This document shows, piece after piece, positions 34,789-43,080 of a stretch of 64,000 bases of DNA (its first letter is position 1; each line of letters begins with the position of its first letter). The notes under the pieces are model-generated. The model saw only the letters and a program-made list of their open reading frames with translations. It had not been told where the DNA came from and did no database searches. Both the position numbers and the translations under genes were made by a program. This stretch comes from Enterococcus ureilyticus. GTDB taxonomy: Bacteria; Bacillota; Bacilli; Lactobacillales; Enterococcaceae. The DNA is taken from positions 62,001-126,000 of the forward strand of contig NZ_MIKC01000001.1 of NCBI RefSeq assembly GCF_001730315.1, given 5' to 3'.

Positions 34789-34819
34789 TTGCTTTAGAGA
34801 TGGCTCGAACCCCTATACT
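34789..34819 (+). promoter_or_regulatory. MerR-type promoter of the SDR gene
   Basis: TTGCTT (34789-34794), 19-bp spacer, TATACT (34814-34819). The over-long spacer is the signature of promoters twisted into shape by MerR activators. It lies between the divergent MerR and SDR genes. Confidence 0.65.
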
Positions 34820-34860
34820 ATGAGTGTAACATCAATTTTACTTTTCAGGAGGAAGAAATC

Positions 34861-35628
34861 ATGAAGTATACAGTTATCACAGGTGCTAGTTCAGGTATTG
34901 GCTGGGAAACAGCAAAAGCATTTAGTAAGCAGGGAAAAAATTTAATTTTGATTGCACGAAGAACAGAGCTACTTAAGCATTTAAAAGAAGAAATACTTGT
35001 CGACTTCCCTACACTTGACATCGTTCTTCAAACAGTTGACTTATCTCAAGAAAAAAATATTTTTACTTTGTACAATAATTTGAAATCATATGATATTGAA
35101 ACTTGGATCAATAATGCTGGATTTGGTTATTATCATGGTGTATCAGATCAAAGTTTAAATACGGTTAGTCAAATGCTACGTTTAAATATTGAAGCTGTGA
35201 CTTTATTATCCACGCTTTATGTCACCGATTATGAAAATGTAGCTGGTGCTCAATTAATCAATATTTCTTCGGCAGGTGGTTATAAAAATGTCCCTAACGC
35301 TGTCACTTATTGCGCAACAAAGTTTTATGTCAGTGCTTTTACAGAAGGAATCGCGTTAGAACTGCAAGCTAAAGACGCACCTCTCAAAGCAAAAGTTTTA
35401 GCTCCTGCAGCAACAGAAACAGAATTTGCACAAATAGCGAATGGCTCAAACTCTTATGATTATACTAAAGGCTTCACAACCTTTCATACAGCGAGAGAAA
35501 TAGCAGAATTTCTTATCAAGCTGTACCAAAGCCAAGAAGTCGTAGGTCTCGTTGATCGAAACACATTTAACTTTCACTTATCCGGACCGCTCTTTGATCA
35601 TTATCAAACAGGAATAAAAAATATATAA
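34861..35628 (+). CDS. Short-chain dehydrogenase/reductase
   Basis: A 255-residue classical SDR oxidoreductase. It has the nucleotide motif TGASSGIGWETA (residues 6-17), NNAGFGYY near 83, the catalytic Ser in INISSAGG, and the YCATK catalytic Tyr/Lys pair near 153-157. The Arg-rich IARRTE after beta-2 favours NADP(H). AGGAGG precedes the ATG. Likely switched on by the divergent MerR regulator. Substrate unknown. Confidence 0.93.
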   Translation: MKYTVITGASSGIGWETAKAFSKQGKNLILIARRTELLKHLKEEILVDFPTLDIVLQTVDLSQEKNIFTLYNNLKSYDIETWINNAGFGYYHGVSDQSLNTVSQMLRLNIEAVTLLSTLYVTDYENVAGAQLINISSAGGYKNVPNAVTYCATKFYVSAFTEGIALELQAKDAPLKAKVLAPAATETEFAQIANGSNSYDYTKGFTTFHTAREIAEFLIKLYQSQEVVGLVDRNTFNFHLSGPLFDHYQTGIKNI

Positions 35629-35635
35629 AAAGAAG

Positions 35636-35974
35636 GAGTCTGTATAAACGGTGGAGCAGAAGCAATCACTACGCTTCGCTTCGATCACATCAAATTCTAA
35701 GTGCTAAAGCACTAACATTTGAAGGCTTCAGAAATAAGCTGAAATTGTTGTAAAACACCGTGAATGTTATGAACTGATGTTACACAATACCTACTTGGTC
35801 ACAAAAATTTGAAGAGTACCAATTAGGAAGCATTCAACATCGTAATTAAACATTCCGTGTTTCTTATCATTTTCGTGAATTTCTTCTTATTGCTGTAAAA
35901 CACAACGAAGTATGAGTTTATGTTGCTCAGTACCTACGTGGTTCTCGGGATTAAACACTCCTGTCCAAGCCACC
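35636..35974. repeat. Terminator-associated dispersed repeat, copy 3, interrupted by a 278-bp insertion
   Basis: The left part, GTATAAACGGTGGAGCAGAA then GCAATC (35642-35667), and the right part, CGGGATTAAACACTCCTGTC then CAAGCCACC (35946-35974), match the two halves of copy 2 (22199-22305) almost base for base. The 278 bp between them (35668-35945) have no counterpart there. The terminator hairpin of copies 1 and 2 is missing. No gene is supported in this stretch. Confidence 0.75.
35744..35942. repeat. Pair of imperfect direct repeats of about 55 bp
   Basis: Unit A (35744-35799) and unit B (35889-35942) share ATTGYTGTAAAACAC, a middle TATGA.. ..ATGTT block and the end TACCTACKTGGT, at roughly three quarters identity with one two-base gap. 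They lie in the insertion within repeat copy 3. Confidence 0.7.
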
Positions 35975-36041
35975 TTCTATATAATAGCGTAAATTCAGTG
36001 AGTAACCTCTCAATTTTTTGATAAAAAGCAAATGAAAAAAT

Positions 36042-36080
36042 TACCAGCAAAGTCATTTGATTAAATGCCTTTTGCTGGTA
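36042..36080 (-). terminator. Terminator of the DUF1836–degV operon
   Basis: 10-bp stem TACCAGCAAA/TTTGCTGGTA, followed on the minus strand by six T. Confidence 0.88.
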
Positions 36081-36087
36081 GTTAACT

Positions 36088-36945
36088 TTAATCTAAAAGT
36101 TGAATGCCGATCCCTAATAGTCCCGGTCCTGTATGAACAACTAACGCTGGACTGATCGTTCCAAAATAAATTTTTTCTGCTTGAGGAAATTGTTCTTTTA
36201 ATTTAGCATAGAATGCTTCGGCCTCTTCAACCGCTTGTCCTTGGGCAACTGCTAAAACAAATTTTTTATGATCGCCAATAAAAGCTTTCACTAAATCAAA
36301 CGTCTTTTCTAAGCTTTTCTTCCTACCGCGAGCTTTGGCGACCGTATGATAAACTCCCTCTCCGTTACAAGAAATGATCGGGTTCAATTTTAACGCATTT
36401 CCTAAGATGGAAGCAACCAACCCAATGCGTCCGCCTTTTTGAAGATATTCAAGAGTAGCAACGTTAAAATAAACTTTTGCTTTTCCTACATTAGCAGTCA
36501 ACGTTGTTTTGATTTCGTTCCACGAATGACCTGCCTCTATTAACTTTGCGGCTTCAATTGCTTGGAGACCACTGCCGATCCCAATATTTTTTGTGTCTAA
36601 AACGTATGTTTCTAATCCTTCAAATTCTTCTGCAATTAAGCGAACAACATTATATGTCCCACTCAATCCACTAGAAATCGTAACAGCCAATACTTTTTCA
36701 TAACCATCTGTTTTGATTTTTTCAAAAATATTGGTAATGGTTTCGCCATCAGGTAACGAGGTACTAGGAATTTCAACAGCTAAACCCTCGTATACTTCTT
36801 CAGGTGTAATGTCTACTTTATCTGTATAAATACGATCTTTATAAATAATTTGTAAAGGGATCATATACATTCCATATTGTTCCACTAATTCTTGCGGAAC
36901 ATCTGTCCCTGAATCCACTAATAGAGCAATCTTTTCTTTATTCAT
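36088..36945 (-). CDS. DegV family fatty-acid-binding protein
   Basis: DegV/FakB-type proteins hold a fatty acid for phosphorylation by FakA. The 285-residue protein has the family VDSGTDVPQEL start, SSGLSGTYN near residue 90, and the YLQKGGRI motif near 165. I use the ATG at 36945 (MNKEKIALLVDSG) with GGAG nine bases before; upstream in-frame ATGs lack a site. It overlaps the DUF1836 gene by 8 bp. No fakA is in the window. Confidence 0.92.
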   Translation of the reverse strand: MNKEKIALLVDSGTDVPQELVEQYGMYMIPLQIIYKDRIYTDKVDITPEEVYEGLAVEIPSTSLPDGETITNIFEKIKTDGYEKVLAVTISSGLSGTYNVVRLIAEEFEGLETYVLDTKNIGIGSGLQAIEAAKLIEAGHSWNEIKTTLTANVGKAKVYFNVATLEYLQKGGRIGLVASILGNALKLNPIISCNGEGVYHTVAKARGRKKSLEKTFDLVKAFIGDHKKFVLAVAQGQAVEEAEAFYAKLKEQFPQAEKIYFGTISPALVVHTGPGLLGIGIQLLD

Positions 36946-37507
36946 TCTCATATTCTCCATTTTCTTCTATGTTTTTTTGTGCTAACTCAATAACTTTTTC
37001 AGTGAACAACTTTGTTGCAAATGACAAGGTAGCCCCTTTGACGATCATAAATTCTACTGGAATCGATTGATCGAAAGCTGCGACGGGTTCATTCCCCAAA
37101 GCTTGGGCAACAACTACTGCTATAGCTGCTTCTTGCTCATCGCAAAATAGATCATATGCTTCACGAATACCAACCGCTGCTCCTTGATATAAAATACCTT
37201 GTTTGATTTCTGGTATTGTTAGTACTTGTTTTAATAAAGTAATCGCAATCAAAAAAGCTAAGTGCTTTTGATTATAGCGTTTTTTATTAGGTGGTGGAAT
37301 CAGCCCTAATTTCACATAATTATTGACCATCGAAGAGGTCAATAATGTGTGTTTTTCTTTTAATATAACTGGCGATAGGTAACGCTCAACCAATGTGATC
37401 ACTTGATCCATATACAATTCCAGCTCGGGTAATTCATGCCATCTTGGCAAATGAACATCTACCAACGCTTTGCCCCATACTTGTAAAGAGGATTTTATTT
37501 CATTCAT
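36938..37507 (-). CDS. DUF1836 family protein
   Basis: A 189-residue DUF1836 protein. The region LTSSMVNNYVKLGLIPPPNKKRYNQKHLAFLIAI (about residues 55-90) has the look of a MerR-like helix-turn-helix, and a ligand-type domain may follow. In Firmicutes DUF1836 genes commonly precede degV, as here with an 8-bp overlap. A role as regulator of the adjacent lipid-binding gene is inference. A 25-bp palindrome lies upstream at 37561-37585. Confidence 0.88.
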   Translation of the reverse strand: MNEIKSSLQVWGKALVDVHLPRWHELPELELYMDQVITLVERYLSPVILKEKHTLLTSSMVNNYVKLGLIPPPNKKRYNQKHLAFLIAITLLKQVLTIPEIKQGILYQGAAVGIREAYDLFCDEQEAAIAVVVAQALGNEPVAAFDQSIPVEFMIVKGATLSFATKLFTEKVIELAQKNIEENGEYENE

Positions 37508-37560
37508 AAGATCCCTCCTTCTATTTACTAAAACAGTTTAACATTATTTCGAAAAACATT

Positions 37561-37585
37561 CAATCTAGTTTTAAAAACTAGATTG
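37561..37585. promoter_or_regulatory. 25-bp palindrome upstream of DUF1836
   Basis: CAATCTAGTTTT and AAAACTAGATTG arms are exact complements around one A. It lies 54-78 bp upstream of the DUF1836 start, where an operator would be expected, and does not precede a T-run for any gene that could end here. Confidence 0.45.
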
Positions 37586-37596
37586 AATTTAATAAA

Positions 37597-37627
37597 AAAC
37601 AAGCTTTCTTTAAAAGAAAACTTGTTT
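37597..37627 (-). terminator. Terminator of the MarR-type gene
   Basis: AAACAAG.TTTCTT stem with a four-base loop and one mismatch, followed by a T-rich tract on the minus strand. Confidence 0.8.
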
Positions 37628-37648
37628 AACGTCAAATATTGTAATTTC

Positions 37649-38278
37649 TTAAAAATCATCAAAGCCCTCTTCTTCATCCGTTTGTTTGAACGGGTCAAAA
37701 GCAAATTTTCTGCTTTTTTGAAAACCTACTGCACCAAAAAGGTTGCGCGGATCAAAATCTGGGGCCATTTTTCCATGTGCATCACTAAATCCTCTTGCGC
37801 GCCCTCCATGTCTACCACTCATATGCGGTCCTCTAAAATCACGCTCTGCTTCAGGAATTTCAGCTTCTAAAGCTTCAAGTAATTTGCTCATGATGCTTTT
37901 AAATTCTTCTTGTTCTGATTCAGATAACACATCAAAGATCGTTTCTTCATCTTGTTTGCTATTTTCAGCAGCCGCTCTCCCAGCTTCAGTTAATCGGATC
38001 ACCATCACACGGCGATCACTTTCGAGCGGCTCTCGGCTGATATAACCATTCTTTTCTAACTTGACTAATAACTCACCTAAAGATTGAGGACGCATATCTA
38101 AAAGATAAGACAATTCTTTTTGAGTCGTTTCAGGTTTAAGTTTCAACAAATTCAATACTCTGCCTTGTCCCCTATGTGGATTACCAAAAGGTCCATGTTC
38201 TCTACGACGTTTCATAAAATAGCGTTGCATCATTGCTTGTAAGCTTAGAAACTGTTCCATTAATGTTTGTTCTTCCAT
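37649..38278 (-). CDS. MarR family regulator with long C-terminal extension
   Basis: A 209-residue regulator. The winged-helix core lies at about residues 30-135 with TTQKELSYLLDMRPQSLGEL as helix-turn-helix and DRRVMVIRLTEAG as wing. About 70 extra residues follow, rich in Gly/His/Arg/Phe (MSGRHGGRARGF) and ending acidic (TDEEEGFDDF). I start at the ATG at 38278, with GGAGG eight bases upstream; the ATG before it is part of that site. The tail is unusual for MarR. It is likely self-regulated through paired AGGTACCT sites. Confidence 0.9.
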   Translation of the reverse strand: MEEQTLMEQFLSLQAMMQRYFMKRRREHGPFGNPHRGQGRVLNLLKLKPETTQKELSYLLDMRPQSLGELLVKLEKNGYISREPLESDRRVMVIRLTEAGRAAAENSKQDEETIFDVLSESEQEEFKSIMSKLLEALEAEIPEAERDFRGPHMSGRHGGRARGFSDAHGKMAPDFDPRNLFGAVGFQKSRKFAFDPFKQTDEEEGFDDF

Positions 38279-38310
38279 CGGTGATTCCTCCATTAAACAG
38301 AATATAAATC

Positions 38311-38340
38311 AGGTACCTGTCTTATATTGTAAAGGTACCT
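38311..38340. promoter_or_regulatory. Twin AGGTACCT operator of the MarR-type gene
   Basis: Two perfect 8-bp palindromes AGGTACCT (38311-38318 and 38333-38340) are set 22 bp apart, two helical turns, and bracket a -10-like TATAAG on the minus strand, 33-62 bp upstream of the start. It looks like a site for two dimers on one DNA face. Confidence 0.6.
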
Positions 38341-38415
38341 ACATTAAATGTCAACAATTAAATATAAACGTTACTATTTCATTTCATTTTTTTTAAGAAG
38401 CTACCTGATCAAAAA

Positions 38416-38457
38416 AGGTTACGAGAAATATACTCTATGAGTTATTTCTCGTAACCT
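38416..38457. terminator. Terminator of the YunD–TIGR01906 cluster (repeat-family hairpin)
   Basis: Perfect 14-bp stem (38416-38429 with 38444-38457), inner ACTC-TAT-GAGT hairpin. The inner hairpin and internal spacing match the terminators of repeat copies 1 and 2, with a completely different outer stem. Confidence 0.85.
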
Positions 38458-38465
38458 AACCTTCT

Positions 38466-39113
38466 TTATAACTTTTTTAGTTCTCGTTTTCCAAAAATAA
38501 TACCGATCAAGAAAAACAATTCCAACAAAATAAAAAATAAAATAAAGCTATGCATAAAAAATGCTTCCGGTAAAGCATTGATAATTGGATCTGTAGCCGG
38601 ATCAAATAACCAATCATCATTATTAAAAAATACACCATGAAACGCCACAAAAAACTGATCAAAGCCAATCGCCATCAACCCTGCAAAAAATACTGGTATG
38701 ATCATTCCCCATTGAAATGGACGAATCAAGCGCCACACTCTTTTTTCCTTAATCAAGCGGAAAACAAAAAGACCACTTGGAATCACCGTAATGACCAACA
38801 CTGCATAACAAAGTAAAAACAGACGCTTTACTTCATAAAAATGAAAGGCTCCACTTTTTGAAACAGGGAAATCTGATAGTTGTAATATATGATTAAAAGG
38901 ATTATTCAAATATCCCATCAATTGTCCATAGTTTTTTAGTAATGTTGGTTTATCAATTGAAACATAGTCTAAAATAGCCAAAGAATCAATATCGCTACTA
39001 TACAATGGTCGAAAATTGATTGTTATGGTAATACTCAACGCAATAATCGTTAGAATCAAACACGCGATCCCTAAACGTTCAACCCAGATCCAGTTGCTCT
39101 TTGCCCTTTTCAT
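38466..39113 (-). CDS. TIGR01906 family integral membrane protein
   Basis: A 215-residue protein with about five membrane helices and an outside loop after helix 1 (DYVSIDKPTLLKNYGQLMGYL). It is matched to TIGR01906 by length, topology and its fixed place behind the NagD-like phosphatase. It starts one base after the phosphatase stop region, so the two are coupled. Function unknown. Confidence 0.85.
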   Translation of the reverse strand: MKRAKSNWIWVERLGIACLILTIIALSITITINFRPLYSSDIDSLAILDYVSIDKPTLLKNYGQLMGYLNNPFNHILQLSDFPVSKSGAFHFYEVKRLFLLCYAVLVITVIPSGLFVFRLIKEKRVWRLIRPFQWGMIIPVFFAGLMAIGFDQFFVAFHGVFFNNDDWLFDPATDPIINALPEAFFMHSFILFFILLELFFLIGIIFGKRELKKL

Positions 39114-39114
39114 C

Positions 39115-39885
39115 TCAAAAAACCCATTCGTCTAAAGAATCAACAACATATGTTGGCTGTTCAGGTAAATGTGGAACTGCAGATTTTGCTGTAAATCCAG
39201 ATAGGACTAGTAAACTATCGATATTATTTTGAAGTCCCGATTGAATGTCCGTTTCATAATTATCACCGACCATGATTACATCATCTTTGTTTAAGCCCAT
39301 CACTTTTAAAGCTTCATCCATAATGATTGCATTTGGTTTTCCAATCATGACAGGATCTGTTTGCGAAGAGGTTTGAATTAACGAAATAAATGAACCTGCG
39401 CCTGGTAACAATCCACGTTCAGTTGGAATACTTTTGTCAGGATTCGTTCCGATGAACAGAGCGCCATTTCTGATACAAAGAGAAGCAACGGCAAGCTTTT
39501 CATAATTGATCTCAGTATCCAAGCCAACGACAACATAGTCTGGTGACTCTTCATCCCAGACAAATCCAGCAGACAAAATCAAATCCACTAGCCCTGATTC
39601 TCCAATTACATAAACCCGCTTCCCTTTGCCTTGTTCTTTCATATAGTCAATAGTTGCCAAGCTCGCTGTATAAATCGTCTTAGCGGGAACCTGAATATCA
39701 AACTCTTCACTAAGTCGTTTAGCAACCGCTATTGGAGTCTTTGTCGTATTATTCGTCACAAAAAGGAAAGGGATGTTCAATTCTTGCAATTGTTCAACAA
39801 ATCTTTTTCCTGCTGGAATCACTTCTTTGCCTAAATAAATTGTACCGTCTAGATCGATCAAATATCCTTGATAATGTTTTTTCAC
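39115..39885 (-). CDS. NagD-like HAD phosphatase (TIGR01457)
   Basis: A 256-residue HAD hydrolase of subfamily IIA. Motif I LIDLDGTIYLG holds the nucleophile near residue 11, motif II is FVTNNTTKTP near 42, and the late MVGDNYETDIQSG motif binds Mg2+. Homologues dephosphorylate small phosphates and nucleotides; here the substrate is open. It lies in a conserved cluster with YutD and the nucleotidase. Confidence 0.92.
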   Translation of the reverse strand: MKKHYQGYLIDLDGTIYLGKEVIPAGKRFVEQLQELNIPFLFVTNNTTKTPIAVAKRLSEEFDIQVPAKTIYTASLATIDYMKEQGKGKRVYVIGESGLVDLILSAGFVWDEESPDYVVVGLDTEINYEKLAVASLCIRNGALFIGTNPDKSIPTERGLLPGAGSFISLIQTSSQTDPVMIGKPNAIIMDEALKVMGLNKDDVIMVGDNYETDIQSGLQNNIDSLLVLSGFTAKSAVPHLPEQPTYVVDSLDEWVF

Positions 39886-39891
39886 AGATGA

Positions 39892-40551
39892 TTACTCCTC
39901 ACGTTGACGAATTGTAAATGAACGTCCTTTACCGACGCTTTTCTCTTGATTGCCAATGATTGCTTTTTTAGGTTGGTTTTCTTTGCGATTTTTAATTACT
40001 GGTTTTGTTTTATTTGATACAGGTATACGTTTTTCCTCTGTATGTGCTTGGTTTTGATAAGCTGGTTTTTTAGTTGTTTTTTTACGTCGTGTTTGTTGCT
40101 TTTCTCTTTTGCCGCCAACGCGCTCAATGACAAAATAGGCACAACCAAAATTACAATATTCATATAAATAGTCTTCCAACGTATCAATTCTCTGCTCAGG
40201 TGCCGCTTTACGATTCGTCTCATTGAAAAACCCTTTTAAACGAAGTTGATCATATCCCCAATCACCAACGATATAATCATATCTTGAAAGAACATCACTA
40301 AAACGTTCGCCCAATCTTTCAGCATCAAATGCTTCTCGATGATTTTTTACTAAAAGGTACTGACGTTCGCCGATCGTTACATGTTTCTCATCAATAAGCG
40401 AAACGATCTCACCTTTTTTCTTTTCTTTGACAGGTTCTTCTTTGATTTCTTCAAGAACAGCTGTGATTTCTTCCGTTAAGGTTGCTGCTGGTTCTTCTTT
40501 ATGTTTAACTGGTTTGGTTGATTTATATGTTTTTTTTACTTTATCTGTCAT
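39892..40551 (-). CDS. YutD family protein
   Basis: A 219-residue protein of the YutD (DUF1027) family. The conserved core (about 45-145) includes ERQYLLVKNHREAFDAERL and a YDYIVGDWGYDQLRLKGFF segment, ending in CNFGCAYFVIER. It is flanked by lysine/glutamate-rich low-complexity tails, and the C-terminal tail is strongly basic, which suggests nucleic-acid binding. Function unknown. Confidence 0.88.
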   Translation of the reverse strand: MTDKVKKTYKSTKPVKHKEEPAATLTEEITAVLEEIKEEPVKEKKKGEIVSLIDEKHVTIGERQYLLVKNHREAFDAERLGERFSDVLSRYDYIVGDWGYDQLRLKGFFNETNRKAAPEQRIDTLEDYLYEYCNFGCAYFVIERVGGKREKQQTRRKKTTKKPAYQNQAHTEEKRIPVSNKTKPVIKNRKENQPKKAIIGNQEKSVGKGRSFTIRQREE

Positions 40552-40585
40552 TTTTTCACCGCCTAAATTTTATTATACCTTGTTT

Positions 40586-41965
40586 TTAAAGGATTGGGTA
40601 GTGCGTCTTCAAGTAGTTTCCTAATACGGTTCGCAAAAATTCTGGAAAAATAAAGTCAACAGATCCAGCTAATTCGATTGTTGGAAAAAAAGGAATAAAC
40701 ATGAAATGGTCGATTGTTGTAAACGTGTAGTTACTTTCTAGTTCAATGGGTCGATGATTCCATAAAACTTCTTCCTTTTGCTTATTGTAAGCAAGACCAT
40801 CATAATAAAGCTCCCCAAAAACCTTGCCGCGAAAACCCATTCCCATGATCGGAAACTTACGCAAATAATCACGATTTTTTTCCATTTCTTTGACCATACG
40901 AACCAAGTCGTGACCTGATAACGTCACACGGATCAGATGCATCGGATGTGGTAAAGCTTCATGCAGTTGATCAGCATTTACGATTCCCTTTGGTATATCT
41001 GTTAAAAATAAGCCATTATTTAAAATTGCGACTTCGGTTTGCCCTTTTTCTTTTAACGCTTTTAATGCCGTGACCATTAAAGGGTGTTCTGCATTCAAAT
41101 CACTCAACAATGAATGAGGAATTTTAGCAATTTTTTTTGTTTTCAGTAAATGATGCCCTAAAGTTAGATAATCATCGATTTCCTTTTGATCTTGCACTAA
41201 TGTAGGTAATTCAGCCGTTGCAATCGCTTTTGCTCCACTCTGAATAATTTGCCCTTTGTCCACTGATAACTGTACTTCACCTATATAATTACCAAATTTG
41301 CCTGCAGCAGAAAGCTGTGTCCCATTAATTTTTTCACCATACTTAAACAAATGATGTGTGTGTGAACCTAGCAACACATTGATCTCTGGGAATGCATTTG
41401 CAATTTTAAGGTCTTCATCAATTCCTAAGTGACTCATTAAAACTAAGATATCACACTTCGGCTGAACTTCTCTAATCAATTGCGGCAATACTTCTTTAAT
41501 CGAGCGAATCTCCCAACCATTTGGTGCATAGGTTAAAGGAAATGGCGCAGTCAACGCAATCAAGCCGATTTTTGTCTGCTCTTTTGTTTCGATGATTTTA
41601 TATGAACTCGTCCAAGCTGGCGCTTGATGTGTCGTTAAATCAAACAAGTTACCTAATAAAACCGGAAAATCCGCATGATCATACAACTGATTCAACTGCT
41701 CTTTTGAGTTACCGACCCCTTCATTATTCCCAATCGTCGCTGCATCATAGTCGACTTCATTCATCAATGCTATATTTGCTTGACCATCTGTCGCTTCTGT
41801 CAAAGGATGCCAACGATCAATAAAATCACCTAAATCAACAGTCAAAACAGTCTTTCCTGCCTCGGTATATTTTTTCTTTTGAAGAGTCAAATAGCGTCTG
41901 ATTTTAGGCCAATTCTCTAAATGGGAATGTAAATCATTTGTATGAAAGATGATGATATCTTCCAT
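40586..41965 (-). CDS. YunD-like metallophosphatase / 5'-nucleotidase
   Basis: A 459-residue two-domain enzyme. The N-terminal calcineurin-type metallophosphatase has HTNDLHSH (residues 8-15), a DLGDFIDRW motif, the TIGNNEG motif and GSHTHH. A 5'-nucleotidase C-terminal domain spans about 275-440. There is no signal peptide or wall anchor, unlike secreted nucleotidases, so it acts inside the cell, probably on nucleotides. First gene of its cluster. Confidence 0.92.
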   Translation of the reverse strand: MEDIIIFHTNDLHSHLENWPKIRRYLTLQKKKYTEAGKTVLTVDLGDFIDRWHPLTEATDGQANIALMNEVDYDAATIGNNEGVGNSKEQLNQLYDHADFPVLLGNLFDLTTHQAPAWTSSYKIIETKEQTKIGLIALTAPFPLTYAPNGWEIRSIKEVLPQLIREVQPKCDILVLMSHLGIDEDLKIANAFPEINVLLGSHTHHLFKYGEKINGTQLSAAGKFGNYIGEVQLSVDKGQIIQSGAKAIATAELPTLVQDQKEIDDYLTLGHHLLKTKKIAKIPHSLLSDLNAEHPLMVTALKALKEKGQTEVAILNNGLFLTDIPKGIVNADQLHEALPHPMHLIRVTLSGHDLVRMVKEMEKNRDYLRKFPIMGMGFRGKVFGELYYDGLAYNKQKEEVLWNHRPIELESNYTFTTIDHFMFIPFFPTIELAGSVDFIFPEFLRTVLGNYLKTHYPIL

Positions 41966-42056
41966 TGTATCGCCCCCAATTTCAATCTATAAAAATATAG
42001 TACCACACTTCAAGATGGAGTATAATAAAGTAACGATTTAAATAAAGGAGAAAACT

Positions 42057-42515
42057 ATGAAAATAACTGTACCTTTTGGTTCGCTTTGGTTAGATGCTGA
42101 TGATAAAGGCCTCACAACTGTCGCTTTTTTTGAACTTGCTGACCATCAGACGAACCAGTATACAGAACTTGCAGCAAAAGAACTTGCAGAATATTTCTCA
42201 GGTAAACGAACAGTATTTTCAGTTCCCTTATCGATCAATACCGGGACCGATTTTCAAAGAGCTGTCTGGGATGCACTTGCTCAGATTCCCTTTGGTGAAA
42301 CACGCAGTTATCAAGCTATTGCACAGGCTATCGCGTCACCAAAAGCTGTGCGAGCTATTGGACAAGCAAATAGTAAAAATCCGCTACCGATCATTGTACC
42401 TTGCCATCGAGTAATCGGTAAAAACGGTAAACTAACAGGCTATTTAGGTAGTATCGAGCATGACGGTCTTAGTATAAAAGAATTTTTGTTACAATTAGAG
42501 CATGTCACACGCTAA
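42057..42515 (+). CDS. ogt: Methylated-DNA–protein cysteine methyltransferase
   Basis: Repairs O6-methylguanine by suicidal transfer of the alkyl group. The 152 residues hold the DNA-binding helix AVRAIGQANSKNP and the acceptor Cys116 in IIVPCHRVIG. AAAGGAG precedes the ATG. Monocistronic. Confidence 0.95.
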   Translation: MKITVPFGSLWLDADDKGLTTVAFFELADHQTNQYTELAAKELAEYFSGKRTVFSVPLSINTGTDFQRAVWDALAQIPFGETRSYQAIAQAIASPKAVRAIGQANSKNPLPIIVPCHRVIGKNGKLTGYLGSIEHDGLSIKEFLLQLEHVTR

Positions 42516-42522
42516 AAAGAAT

Positions 42523-42562
42523 AAGGGTGAAGCAAAACTTTTTCTAGTTTTGCTTCACCCTT
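42523..42562. terminator. Bidirectional terminator between ogt and gls24
   Basis: Perfect 17-bp stem (42523-42539 with 42546-42562), six-base loop. On the minus strand an interrupted T-rich tract (TTATTCTTTTTAG) follows. Confidence 0.88.
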
Positions 42563-42630
42563 CAAACGAAAGTAAATACTTTATCAATTGATTGTTGCTT
42601 TATATAGAATGAAAATTCGTTCAAAAAATA

Positions 42631-43059
42631 TTAATTACGATCGGTATTTTGATCGCTATCTTTACCGCGATATTTCTCCAAGTATTGTTCTTTAGTCATG
42701 ACATCATCTACATTCATATTAAATTCTACAAGATCTAAACCTGTCATATGATGAATAGATTCTTTTACTTTTTCAACTGTTTGATCAAATACTTGTGCAA
42801 TATTTACATCATATTTGCAGATTACTGCTACATCAACAGCTACCTGCTTCGTACCAACTTCAACACTGACTCCTTTTGTAATGTCCTCATTCTCTCTAAA
42901 ACGATCAGCAAAATCACTGAATAGATTGCCGCTCAACCCTAGAATACCATCAATATCTGAAATAACGACACCAACGATTTTTTTAATCACAACATCTTCA
43001 AATGTTAATTTTGCTTTTAACTCCCCTGAATTTCTTTCTACTGCGTCTACCATTTGCAT
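42631..43059 (-). CDS. gls24: Asp23/Gls24 family envelope stress protein
   Basis: A 142-residue Asp23/Gls24 protein. The domain spans about 15-125, with GVVISDIDGILGLSGNLFSDFAD and a DVAVICKYDVNIAQV strand. In Gram-positive bacteria such proteins are membrane-tethered through AmaP and accumulate under alkaline, bile or starvation stress. It forms an operon with DUF2273 and amaP, in the standard order. Confidence 0.93.
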   Translation of the reverse strand: MQMVDAVERNSGELKAKLTFEDVVIKKIVGVVISDIDGILGLSGNLFSDFADRFRENEDITKGVSVEVGTKQVAVDVAVICKYDVNIAQVFDQTVEKVKESIHHMTGLDLVEFNMNVDDVMTKEQYLEKYRGKDSDQNTDRN

Positions 43060-43080
43060 CGAATCCTTCTAAATAATTTT

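Noticed and set aside
35629-36040. Degenerate transposase or insertion sequence
   Set aside because: All six frames are short and without transposase-like motifs; the structure is repeat-based and non-coding.
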